From: Rhizophlyctis rosea
Lineage: Eukaryota; Chytridiomycota; Chytridiomycetes; Rhizophlyctidales; Rhizophlyctidaceae
Assembly: GCA_027596075.1 (NCBI GenBank)
Contig: JADGJC010000005.1
Span: 310,001-374,000 of the forward strand
DNA: 64,000 nucleotides
Direction: 5' to 3'
Positions 45,767 to 55,615 of this stretch are shown in pieces. A program made the translations under genes and the position numbers. Numbering within the stretch: position 1 is the first letter of the stretch; the number at the start of each line of letters is the position of its first letter. The notes below the pieces were generated by a model. The model did no database searches. It worked only from the letters and a program-made list of their open reading frames with translations, and was not told where the DNA came from.

Positions 45767-46640
45767 CAATCATTGAGCTTCGTGCCGGTAGCCGACCGAG
45801 GCGGTAATGGGCGAGGACGCAGTGGCTCGGATGTTCGTGTGCGGGGCGGTTTTCTCTTTTTCACAAAATTCTCAAACATTGAGCTTTCGTGCCGGCAGCC
45901 GACCAAGGCGGTAATGTGCGAGAATGGAGTGAATTGGGGGGAGCTCCCTCGTTATTTCTTCCACCTCTCTGGTGTCGGATCCAGTTTTTCTTCGTAGTTT
46001 CATCTCTTACACCTACAACTGAATATCTTCCGAGTTCCCAAAGTTTTCTGAACACTGAACCTATGCCCGGAAAGGGGGTGGGCGGTAGCGGGAGGAAAAT
46101 GAATGGGGCCCGGAATGATGTCTTAGCGCAATAACTGAGCTCCTTTCCTTCTTGAAGTTCTCCAATACACTGAACCTATGCCGGGAAAGGGGGTGGGCGG
46201 TAGTGGAAGAAGGATGGATGGGGTTGGGAAATAGTCTTTTAGCTGCCACCCGATATTTCCTTTCCTTCTTGAAGAATTCTGAACACTGAACCTATGTCCG
46301 GAAAGCAGGTAGGCGGTAGTGCGAGAAAGAGGGAAAGGGTTTGGAAGGTTGTTCAACCCGACAGCTGGATATCGTTCTGGTTTCCTGAAGATTTCCAAAC
46401 ACTGAACCTATGCCCGGAAAGGGGGTAGGTGGTAGTGGGAATGTGGATGGTCAATTCTCAAAGTCTTCGGCACACTGAACCTATGCCCGGAAAGGAGGTG
46501 GGCAGTAGCGTGACGTGGATAGAATAAGACGATGTTCAGCTCAACAAACTGGATCTTGTTTCTTTCTCGACGTCCTCTGAACACTGAACCTACGCTCAGA
46601 GAGGGTCTAGGCGGTAGTGGGAGGAGGACGGAGAGGGATG
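45767..46640. repeat. Degenerate tandem array with a conserved stem-loop
   Basis: Eight units begin near 45770, 45875, 46052, 46167, 46283, 46398, 46471 and 46581. The core is AACACTGAACCTATGCCCGG, 6-12 variable bases, then GGCGGTAGTGGGAGG; the first two units carry the variant ATTGAGCTTCGTGCCGG...GGCGGTAATG. Unit spacing is mostly 105-116 nt. CTATGCCC pairs with GGGCGGTAG (one bulge), and in the last unit CTACGC keeps the pairing through a T-to-C change. The rest of each unit varies freely. Confidence 0.7.
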
Positions 46641-47560
46641 ATTATCAGATTGAAATGTGTTTATTGTTTTCTTTCTTCCTGTTTTTGGCGATTGTCCTTC
46701 GGAACATCGAGCTCCCTCCACTTAGCACCTGTCGGGCTGTGTTTGTGTCAAATGTGAGCGCTCGATAGCTCTTGTATGGTGAAGCCGCCTTACTTCTTCG
46801 GATCAGCTGGTAAGGCCTCGATTGATGCCTGGGGGCTCGCCGCTAGGAGGGAGGTGCTGGTGGAGGGAGGTGCTGGTGGAGGGAGTGGCTATGCGTGTTG
46901 CGCTGATGGCTGTCTGAATTGTCATTGCTGATTTGGAGGGAGGGGCATTGCAGCTCTTGCTGCTGTGGCCTGAGGGTGTGTGTTGGGTTCGTGGGTAAGG
47001 TCACCATGCTGGCCGGTCAATGTCGAAGGGAGCGTGAAGTTTTATGATCTTGGGATTGAGAGTAGGGTTGCATGGTTTTGAGGTGTGACAGGTCTCGCAC
47101 AAACGTAGCTGGCATTTCCTTTGTGTGATTGGCGCTGCAGCGCAACACTTCGCGGATAAAAAGGTTCTTATTGGTCAGTGGTATCATCGTTTGACTATTC
47201 GTCGTGCTGTGTTGGATTTCTTCAATGTGGTCCAAATAGATTGAACTTCCCTCAACCAATCCATGCAGCACCCCAATTAATCATCTTTTGGATACCATTA
47301 CTTTCCCTCCATTTTGATAATCCCTAAGCCCAAACCCCATAGAAAACGAGACACTTGCAGGTTCTCAGAACAAAGAAAAGGTTGGCGACAGTCCACAAAT
47401 AGTCTTTATCAATGATAGAGCGAGCATTCAACCTAGCTTGGAGGAGTAATTGGATGGAGCTGAAACGGGCGGTATTACCACAACCCCATCCCTCTCCACA
47501 CACCCCAAATAACCGCAAACCTGCAAAGCGCCGCACACCCCCACAAAACTGCCACTCAAC
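46641..47560. other. No gene recognised
   Basis: Includes a short tandem AGGGAGGTGCTGGTGG duplication near 46848-46880. ORFs are short and unsupported. Confidence 0.4.
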
Positions 47561-47561
47561 A

Positions 47562-48130
47562 AATCTCCACAAATACGCCCGCATAACCAACACCAAGCAG
47601 CACCACCTTCGCCACACCCTGCAGGAAGCGGAAGCCGTAGGGGAGGGTGACCCATGCGAGGTAGGGTGCTAGGAAAGTCATGACGAGGTGGAGGAGTTCT
47701 TTGCCTGCTGGTGTGGCAGCGCTTTTGTGGGCGAGGTGTTTGAGAGAGGGTTGGTGTTGTGGTGCCCGGAGATGGTGGCGGTGAGGAGGAGGATGCAGGT
47801 GGGGATGGTGCCGAGTAGAGGTGGGATAGCGCGCGGATGATTATGGAGAGGAGGGGGAGGTGTGGGAGAAGGGTGCTGATGAGGAGGGAGCGGAGGAAGA
47901 TGGGTGTTAGGTGGCGTAGGTAGGAAAGGTTGATGGGTTTTGGTGGGAGGTGGGTGAGAGTTTGTTTCACGAGTTTGTCGAATGCGATTTGGGAGAGTAT
48001 AGGAAGGTTTTGATGATGATGGTGGTGGATCTTGTCCCATTTGAGTTTTCGGGTGGGGATGGGTCTGATAATGGTGGGATGTTGAGTTTTGGTGGGAGGT
48101 ATTGTAAGGGTTGCGTGAACCGTCTGATGA
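47562..48130 (-). pseudogene. Decayed membrane-protein gene in three frames
   Basis: The minus strand reads protein-like hydrophobic segments that switch frame: a segment with YLPPKLNIPPLSDP near 48100-48060; ILSQIAFDKLVKQTLTHLPP and LRHLTPIFLRSLLISTLLPHL near 48000-47840; LLGTIPTCILLLTATISGHH near 47820-47760; and LLHLVMTFLAPYLAWVTLPY, then GFRFLQGVAKVVLLGVGYAG, near 47700-47570. Such complementary pieces in successive frames suggest a multi-pass membrane protein broken by indels. Unrecognised introns cannot be excluded, but no good splice sites were found between the pieces. Family unknown. Confidence 0.35.
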
Positions 48131-48746
48131 GTCGGTTAGTGTGAAGTATTCAAACTCGCTTGTGTCGAATGTTGGGGATCGGGGAGCGGTCGTGGGGCGG
48201 GCGGTTTGGATACTTCATCTCCTGATAATTACAACAGGTCCGGTAACGATGTGACGAGATGTACTGGTTCATCAATGATATTGTTGGATCCAATCTTGGT
48301 TAGGAGACTGTTGGCGTGACGCTGAGCGTGGGTAGAAAAACTCTCTGCGGAACGTGAGATTGCTGTGAACATCATCCACGACGTTTCGCATGTAGTGTGA
48401 CCCGCCGCGGCTGCTCTTCACGTCGATCGTTTCATTTCTTCCACAACAATTTTCGACGATATACGTAGTGGCATGTATTTCGTTCAGAGTAATAGTGACG
48501 ATGGTGATGATGCTATTAGGCTGACAGCGCTAAAAGCACAACCGGGATATGATTGGTGTTCCCACCGTTCCCACACTGCTCCCTTGCAAATTACGTCTAT
48601 CTAGCCATCCAGCATCACTCGCTCCAACCGCCGATGACCTGGTCCGCGTTCAACACTACCGCTAAGTTTTTACGTTATGAAGGTCCTCCCCATTAACGGA
48701 GTCTGCTTGTGGTGCCCCTTCAATTCGTGTGGGCATTTGCTTCTTG

Positions 48747-49099
48747 CTGTAGTCCTTTGCAGGGCCTCGTTCGATGCATGGGAAATCATGAAAAGGTTTG
48801 TTAGTAAACGTTCCAAATAAGGAGATCCTCTCTACCCGATGAAGCTGGAGAGCGCCTTCTCTCAATTACGGAGGGCACCGTTCGCACCGGCAAGGTCAGC
48901 CACAGGTCAGTCACATCTCAAGGAGCAGGTGTGAACTCGGACGTGTTTCCCTCCCCAGGAGGGGGTCTTGTTAAAACGCTCAAATACGAGGGGGCCCAGC
49001 TCTCTCTCCAACCAATTGAAACGGACTAAAAGACGTGGCGAGCGATAACATACCTGCGGGTGGGAAGTCGAGCAGCAGCCGACTGCCCAACTTCCCGGA
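48747..49099 (-). repeat. Hairpin + intron-like element, copy R3
   Basis: Hairpin 49099-49065 (arms GGGAAGTTGGGCAG and CTGCTCGACTTCCC, all 14 positions pair on the minus strand with two G-U), then ACCCGCAG/GTATGTTATCG with the 5' splice site at 49053. The conserved body is followed by TACTAAC (48806-48800) and an acceptor CTACAG/CAAG at 48747. Predicted intron 307 nt. It directly follows R4. Confidence 0.75.
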
Positions 49100-49451
49100 A
49101 GCGTGTAGGTGGTTGCCGACGTGGGAAGTGGGGAGGACATGCAAATAAGAAGTTGGTTAGTAAAGAGTTCGAGAAAAAGGTGTCGCATACACAGTATGAA
49201 GGTGAGAAGTGCCTGCTCTCAATTACGGAGGGCACCCAGAGCACCGGCAAGGTCAGCCACAGATCAGTTGCACCTCAGAAGAGCATGGTGCAAGCTCGGA
49301 CGTGTTTCCATTCCAACCGCAAATGGGACTTGTTAAAACGCTCAGATACAAGGGGGCCCAGCGATCTCCTCACCCTTTTGAAAGAAAGACAGGCAAGCGA
49401 TAACATACCTTTGGTTGGGGAAATCGCGCAGTAGACTACGCGATTTCCCCA
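49100..49451 (-). repeat. Hairpin + intron-like element, copy R4
   Basis: Hairpin 49450-49417 (arms GGGGAAATCGCGTAG and CTGCGCGATTTCCCC around a 4-nt loop), then AACCAAAG/GTATGTTATCG with the 5' splice site at 49408. The conserved body is followed by TACTAAC (49161-49155) and a C/T-rich tract. The first AG after the branch site falls within the R3 hairpin (near 49095). The R4-R3 pair repeats the R2-R1 arrangement 4.15 kb away. Confidence 0.75.
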
Positions 49452-51260
49452 AAAGCGGGCAGGAGGGTGAAGTTGTTGTTGACGGCAGAACTCGGAGGCG
49501 GGAGGCGGTCTTAGATATGTTGAGACGTAAAAACTTGGTTTGGAGCTAGTGGATTGGGCGTCCGTAGTTCTGTGATGTTTGAGCTGACGACATTGGAGTT
49601 GGTGGCGAATGTGTGGGCGATTGTTGAAATGAGAAAGGAAAGGAGGCCGTGAAACGAATTTGCTGAAGTTGTGGGGGTGTTGTGCAAGAATTCATGAATC
49701 ATCAGGAAGGCGATCACACTGCTGATCCCTGACGTAAGCGGAGCTAAGCCACAGGGTCCACGAAAGGAGTGGATTCGTTCGTTTTCAATGAATTGACAAC
49801 TGCACCATTCAATTCATAGTGGTGACATCCCAGATAGTTGCAATGAGTCATGACTTAATGGTGATTGTATTCAATAAATAATGAACATTCAAAATGACAA
49901 GATTCCACCCAAGGAAACACGAAGTCCCCGCAACACACGTAATAAGCAACATCAGAATATCTCCCCACCATTCAGACCAGCATTCTTGTCAATCTCCAAG
50001 GACCACTTTTTTCGTGGCTTCTTGACCTTTTCCCCACCCTCAAAAGTAGTATTATTGTGAACTTCCAAGGACCGCTTGTTCTTGCTGAGACCAGTGCGCT
50101 TTGCGGAGGGAGGAAGAGGTAGGAGTGTTTCGTGGTTCGGGTTTGGACTTTTCCTCTATCGCGGGAGCGATGGGTGGGGAGTGGGATGGGGGATAGGAGT
50201 TGGATTTGAGGGGTTGGGAGTCGGATGGGCGATAGATGCATGATGGGGCGGTCTTCAGCGCTGTGAGCGACCGCGATATATGGATTGGAGCAGCGCATGA
50301 TGCCATTGGTAGGCAATGCAGATTGCGGTCGGTTGTTGGGGCTCTGGGCTATGCTTTTGGTAGGGTGTAACCAATCCTCTGGATGAGCGACTGAGATATA
50401 TGGACTGGGGACGATGGGCGAGCGCAGGATATCGTTGGAAGATACTCCGGTTCCAGGGTGAGGTTGAATAACAGGGCTTTGACTAATACTTCTGGTGAGG
50501 GCCGAAACCGTTCTTCGCTGTTGCGAGCCATTGCCACGTTTGGCATGGGTGTGATGGAGATGAATGGATTCTGTTGCTGCTTTGATTTTCAAACATGTAA
50601 GCTTCATCCATGGCGCGACGACCATGCAATTCTGCAAGCAGTAGGTATTGCCAAAAGATCACCTCCACTCGCACCGTTCTGCGCTCTTCCAGCCAGCGTG
50701 GGGCCCTTCAAACCTGATGGATGCTCCGCGAGTGTGTATACCGGTGTGGATTGCAATTGTATTGATGGTCCCTTGAAATCCATGATTGTACGTGCGTGTG
50801 CAAGCTGGACTGCGAGCGCATACTTGGTTCAACTTGGTGGGCAATGAATTCGTCAAGTGAGGGATAGCTGTCAAGGATGAGCGCTTCGTACATATCGCGA
50901 TTCTGGTTGCCAATTGTTCATGAGTACTCCGTTCAATCTGCGATATAGAACACGGCCGTTCAGGATAAAGCCCGCACCTCTTTCAAAAACGCCCCCCGTA
51001 ATCATTCGCAATCATGCAACAATGCCATCGGTCATATGCTGTGTTTGAAAGACCTCCAGCAGCTGGGCGGGATCATCCTGCTGTGTCATTGCTGTCTTCA
51101 AAACATCCCAAAAGTCTTCTAGTATGGTCCAATAATAATTCTGTTGCTTGAGCACTTGCATCGCTTAGAGTAGTGCCTGTGGACAAGGACAAGACTTGTG
51201 AGAACTAATGCACATGACAGGAAATTACGCAATGACAGGAAATTACGCAAGGACATCCGA
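49452..51260. other. No confident gene; low-grade minus-strand ORFs
   Basis: 49452-49740 is similar to 45275-45560, as the 5' flank of the duplicated hairpin module (shared CCTGATGATTCATG on the minus strand). A minus-strand ORF at 49972-50637 has internal repeats (SPYISVAH / NPYIAVAH; GPWKFT / GPWRLT), but no family or splice support. Confidence 0.35.
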
Positions 51261-51264
51261 CCTT

Positions 51265-51720
51265 CCAAACAGTGAGAAGTTGACTCTTAGGTCCCAAGGA
51301 AGTCCCATCCATCTCCAATCCGCTCCCGCCGCCACTCCAGTTGGTCTCGAAAGACACATCGCGGGATGCGATTGCAGCGTATCATGGACACTGACATGAC
51401 TTGTTGGTAGTCTTCGGCGTCCCAGGTGTGGACGGATGTGGTGACCTTGGAGGGAGGCGCGAAGGTTCGGAACTTGAAGGAGGTGACGATTCCGAAGTTG
51501 CCGCCTGCAGAGTGAATGTGAGAAATCTGGGCGAAACAATCTGTTGTCATGGATCCAATCCATTACCTCCAGTGCCGCAAAGAGCCCAAAACAAGTCCGA
51601 ATATATCTTGATTGACTGTGAGGAGGTCGCCGGCTGCGCAGACGAACCGCATGCTCTTGATATTGTCCGAGAGTCTTCCGTATTTGCGTCTCACACAAGT
51701 GCGTAACCGTCACAGTAGTA
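51265..51720 (-). pseudogene. Fragment of a berberine-bridge-type FAD-linked oxidase
   Basis: The minus strand reads SDLFWALCGTG, then a 62-nt intron (51566-51505, GAG/GTAATG to CTGCAG), then GGNFGIVTSFKFRTFAPPSKV and TWDAEDYQQ. This is the conserved stretch of FAD-binding PCMH/BBE-like oxidases (LFWALRG.GGGNFGIVTSF). Upstream, SMRFVCAAGDLLTVN matches the preceding family region but is one base out of frame near 51605. Downstream, FETNWSGGGSGLEMGGTSLGP also matches the family but in another frame. Both ends of the gene are absent. So it is a truncated, frameshifted relic that still keeps a normal intron. Confidence 0.7.
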
Positions 51721-51949
51721 ATGATAGGGGCAGGTGTGCTTGGTAGGTTTCGTCCCAAACAGGTAAGTGCTATCGTCATGATGGTTTCGTTCGTGAGCTA
51801 GCGTGTGTTCAATACTATCGTTGAGAAGGTAGTGCCTAAGCGTGAGCTGAAAGTTTACCAATTAGTACAGTTGCGCTTGGGAACTGAAACACGTGCAGCT
51901 GACCTCACCATTTTGTGCTCAAAGTTTGAAGTTGACGTGGGTGTGTTTG

Positions 51950-52274
51950 CTGACCCGGGAGGTGAAGAGTGGAGGAAGCAACAGTTAGTAACAGGAATGT
52001 CGAACTTTGGTCTCACAAACAGAATGAAGCTGGAGAGCGCCTTCTCTCAATTACGGAGGGCACCGTTCGCACCGGCAAGGTCAGCCACAGGTCAGTCACA
52101 TCTCAAGGAGCAGGTGTGAACTCGGACGTGTTCCCTCCCCAGGAGGGGGTCTTGTTAAAACGCTCAGATGCAAGGGGGCCCAGCTCTCTCTCCACCGCTG
52201 TGAAAAGAAAGCGGGCAAGCGATTACATACCTGCAGGTGGGGAAGTCAAACAGGTCGACTGCTTGACTTCCCCG
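51950..52274 (-). repeat. Hairpin + intron-like element, copy R5
   Basis: Hairpin 52273-52240 (arms GGGGAAGTCAAGCAG and CTGTTTGACTTCCCC, 15 bp with one G-U), then ACCTGCAG/GTATGTAATCG with the 5' splice site at 52230. The conserved body is followed by TTACTAAC (51991-51984), a clear pyrimidine tract (TTGCTTCCTCCACTCTTCACC) and CAG/CAAA at 51950. Predicted intron 281 nt. Unlike the other long copies it stands alone. Confidence 0.75.
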
Positions 52275-52661
52275 GAAAGATGGTTGTTATATTTGACGTT
52301 GGGTTTGGCGCCGCAGGGATGCGGTAAAGGTAGGAGGGACGTCATATTGGCAGGTTGAGAAGATAAGTATGTGAGTAAGTGTTTGTCCACAAACATGTTT
52401 GAGGAGCTTGGGAATGGGAAGGAACCAAGCGCAAGCCAAGCGCAAGGCAGGGTGCTGAAATTTAAATCATTTGACAACTTGACATCATCAGCCGGTCGAT
52501 CAACATAAGCAATCAATGATTGTATCATTACATAGCCCACACCTGCAATGTCGTGAAATGTTTACCAGCAATACAGCAATGACCATGCATTAAAAAACTG
52601 TTACATGAAATATTTACAGGTGTGCAAATGACTAATGCTATGGACAGAAGTTGATTTGATG

Positions 52662-52860
52662 TGGTCGGAATTGTTGACGTCGATGGTCGGAAGTCGATCG
52701 TGCATGTGGTCAGGACCGAAGTTGAAGTTGATATGGTCGGAAATCTTGATGTCGATGGGCGGTAGTCGATTGTTGGTGTGGCCAGAATTTCGCAGTTCCG
52801 TGGTCTGTAGTCTTGTTGCTGTTGGTCGGAAATCTTTTCTTGGCGTGGTTGATAGTGTTG
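52662..52860. repeat. Non-coding array of the TGGTCGGAAGT minisatellite
   Basis: Nine copies of TGG(T/C)C(G/A)G(A/T)A begin at 52662, 52684, 52707, 52734, 52756, 52778, 52801, 52822 and 52849, that is every 21-27 bases. It lies just downstream of the minus-strand gene ending at 52947, outside any recognised reading frame. Confidence 0.75.
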
Positions 52861-52946
52861 GTCTAATTCACGGAAGTCAAGTTGATTAGCAAATGATGTC
52901 AAAATCCCGATGGCACGGAATGATGTTGAGGGGAAGATCAACTCAC

Positions 52947-54124
52947 CTACTGGCCGGAAGTGGACGCGCCAGGATCCTGAGGAGGAGCGGCGGGGAAGGT
53001 GTGAGGCCTTTCAGGCCCCGCCAGCCGCCGCATCACCTCCTGGGTGAATGAGTGGGTCTCCACTGTCGAGTATTGGTAGTGGTTGCTGATGGCCATGCAG
53101 TATTGTTCGACCCATGACGCCGTTGCCGGCAGCAGCTCCACAGCCTCGGAAAGCAGGCTTGTGGCCAGGATCGTCGAGTTGGCCGCAATGACTTGGTCGG
53201 TAGTCGATGTGTTGTGGGCGGAAGTCGTTGGCTGGCCGGAAGTGGCTGCCTGAGCGGCGGCAACAGCACGAGCCTCTGCGCCAATCTGGTCAGCGAGCCA
53301 GGCGAGTGTCACGGCTCGTCCACATCGGAAAGAGGATATGGTCCAGGAGGCCAATTGTTGAGGGTCCGGCCGGTCCGGCTGGTCCGAGTCCTCCTGGTTC
53401 AGCGCCGCCCGTTCAACATGGCCAGCGATGCTGCCGAGCTGCTGGGACATGGATCGTTGCCGGTCCTCGGCTCGTTTGCTTTCCTTGACGGCCAAGGCGC
53501 GGCCTTCGCTTTCGTCGACCCACGTGATGCGGGCGAGCAGGCTTGGCGGGAGGCGACCATTGATCTCACTAACAAAAGTCATTCATTTCATGCGTGATGA
53601 TTCTGTGTTCTAATAGATCGTACTCACTCGATGATCTCCCAGCGTCTTTCAGCGCTCCCCGCCGCCGCCTTGCTAGGGCGGATGAGGGTGGACCTGTTAG
53701 CAAACAGGACCCTCCCATCAACCGCCCTAGCAATGCGGGGGTCGACTCCAGTGAGTGGCGTCCCACCGTAAAGCCGGCAGATCGGAATGGGATCCTGGTC
53801 TGAGTCGACGGTGTGGTCGGTAGTGGTTTCGTGATCGGGATTGTTGTTGTGGTCGGAAGTGGCATCTTTCTCTGCAGCCATATCCGCGAAGAGAACATCA
53901 TCCGCGGCGTCGGCCTCGTCGGCTTCGACGAATTCTTGCACTCCTTCATTCGGGTCGCTGCCATCGTCGGCGTCGGAGACGTCCAAGTTGGAATCATCGG
54001 AGGAGGAGACGTCCGATCCGTAGCCCCCAAGGCCAAGGAGCCCGCTGGGTGTCTTCTGACGCTTGGCGCGCCCCTTGCCTTGCGGCGGGCCTTGCGTTTG
54101 GCGCCTGTGGATGTGGGAAGTCAT
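52947..54124 (-). CDS. Acidic protein of unknown function, two exons
   Basis: Exons 54124-53628 and 53568-52947 join in phase (donor GA/GTGAGT, acceptor TTAG; 59-nt intron); 372 residues. It starts MTSHIHRRQTQGPPQ with a basic N-terminus, followed by a strongly acidic Ser/Asp/Glu/Ala stretch, then the better-ordered CRLYGGTPLTGVDPRIARAV and RRWEIIDEINGRLPPSLLAR. A helical C-terminal half contains ESKRAEDRQRSMSQQL and SWVEQYCMAISNHYQY and ends in a Pro-rich tail. Several residues come from the 21-bp TGGTCGG minisatellite (for example around TSDHNNNPDH and TTSAHN). No family is recognised; the charge pattern would suit a nuclear or chromatin protein. An alternative frame over exon 1 is open too, but basic and low-complexity, so less likely. 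Confidence 0.6.
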
Positions 54125-54220
54125 AGTCAGGTGGAGCAGAGAGAAGTGACAGCACGTTTGATGATATTGGATTGTGAAGCTATGACTATGACATTGAGAT
54201 TGAAGCCCTATGATACTCAC

Positions 54221-54530
54221 CCGTGGCCCTCTGATGTTCCTGGTCGGTAGTTGCTGTTTGTTGGTTCGAAGCCGTGTTGGTGTGGTCGGAAGTCCCGGCG
54301 TTCTGGTCTGCAGTAGCTATATTTTGGCCAGTAGTGTTGTTCGTGTGGTCGGCAGTGGAGTTGTTCTGGTCAGAGTTGTTGGTGTGGTCGGCAGTGGAGT
54401 CGTTCTGGTCAGAGTTGTTGGTATGGTCGGCAGTGGAGTTCCGGTCAGAAGTGCTGTTCTGGCCGGAATTCGACGCGTTCTGCTGGTCGGGAGTGCTTTT
54501 GTTGTTGTTTTCAGGATTATTGGGATCCAT
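54221..54530 (-). CDS. Asn/Thr/Asp-rich 7-residue-repeat ORF, possible first exon or separate gene
   Basis: ATG at 54530; 103 codons, then a good donor (ACGG/GTGAGT). The protein is built of about 13 repeats of 6-7 residues with D-H or D-Q at the core (STADHTNNS, DQN), encoded by the same minisatellite seen as non-coding arrays at 52.7 and 58.5 kb. Joining it to the acceptor at about 54104 gives phase 1, which is the wrong frame for the gene at 52947-54124. It may be a separate short gene, use another acceptor, or not be translated. Confidence 0.4.
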
Positions 54531-55615
54531 CGAGGGTTGGGAAAGTGAAAGGGGTGAAACTGGTGAAGGTGGTGAAAGGAAGTATGAGAATTGAAAGTGT
54601 AAGATTGTAAGTGAGCTTTTGAGTTTCCGCAACAATTGTATAGCAGTGAATTGTTGAGAAGGTGGAGATCAAGAAAGGGGGAAAGCGGGGGTGGTTTTTG
54701 TTTTATACGAATGTGTGCAGACGCATGTGTGTGTTTGGGACCTTGGCAGCATCGAGTTGCGTTTTTGCACAGACGACTGCTGCGGGTGGCACCATCTTGT
54801 TTGAAGTCCGCTTACCAAATTAGGAAAGCAGTTCACCCAATCACGTGATGACAAACAAACAAATCATTCCCTTTCCGGACAAATTGCCTCACGGATGGAG
54901 GAAGGTTCACAGGGTCCATGTCGCCCTGCGCCACACGTCATGATCAAGATCAGATTTTGACGCGTTCCAAACATGCGGTTCTGATGACAATTTGGAACAG
55001 CCTTCGCAGAAGGAACTGTAGGGCACAGGTTGGCAAGGGTCCCAACGCGTAACGGGTTGCATGTTGCGCCAATGGGTCTTGCAAAGCCACACGCCATGTT
55101 GGTTGGAGACGTCCAAGGGATGCAGTCACATTCATATTTCCAGATGAAGTCAATCACAACTATGATACAGCATATAATGGATTCAAGGTATCTTAGGAAG
55201 GAGAAGGCGCCATGACAGCATATCATGCGAGAGGCAACACTCATACACGACCTATGGGAGGAACACTTAGTGCGATGGACGCCCACGTCAACACCAACAA
55301 GTTGCGGACTGCATGGAGCGAACGACCACCTCTCCTGTCATGATGCAGGACATCTCATTGCGTTCGGGGACGCTTTCAAAGAATCAAACATGAGAAGGGA
55401 AACAAGTCGTAGCAAAGTCACTGGTTCGGCAGCGAAGCACTGACAGCGAGGTCACGTAAGGTGGGCAGATACACCACAATGTTCAATGCATTGAGACGAT
55501 ACCATTCCATATTTGGTACATGACCTAATCCATCTGGGGCAACAATTTGATGTCAGTTCAGTTGCATAGTTGATTTCTTCCACCCCGGTCAGAAATGTTG
55601 TACTCTGGCCTCCCC
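54531..55615. other. No confident gene
   Basis: A minus-strand frame over 55116-54907 is Cys/His/Trp-rich (WLCKTHWRNMQP, FCEGCSKL) and could be a zinc-binding relic, but it has no ATG, and a second frame is open over the same bases. Confidence 0.3.

Noticed and set aside
45767..46640. CRISPR-like array of regularly spaced repeats
   Set aside because: The genome is eukaryotic, repeats are degenerate, spacing varies from 73 to 180 and there is no leader or cas gene.
49972..50637. 221-codon minus-strand ORF with internal repeats as a gene
   Set aside because: Repeats such as SPYISVAH are suggestive, but several frames are open here, no family is recognisable and no splice partners were found.
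44654..52274. Minus-strand ORFs in the R elements sharing GPLVSERFNKTPSWGGKH
   Set aside because: They look like a conserved protein family, but they read through the GTATG splice donor, differ in frame between copies and are broken by indels. The conservation is of the nucleotide element, not a protein.
44654..52274. R elements as DNA-transposon MITEs with terminal inverted repeats
   Set aside because: The palindrome is a compact hairpin at one end only, with no matching terminal repeat at the other end. Splice signals at fixed positions explain the structure better, although a mobile origin as introner remains possible.
53569..54036. Alternative basic frame over exon 1 of the 52.9-54.1 kb gene
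   Set aside because: It is open and can be reached from the 54221 donor, but its Thr/Pro/Met/Arg composition is what the acidic frame would cast as a shadow, and it does not join exon 2.
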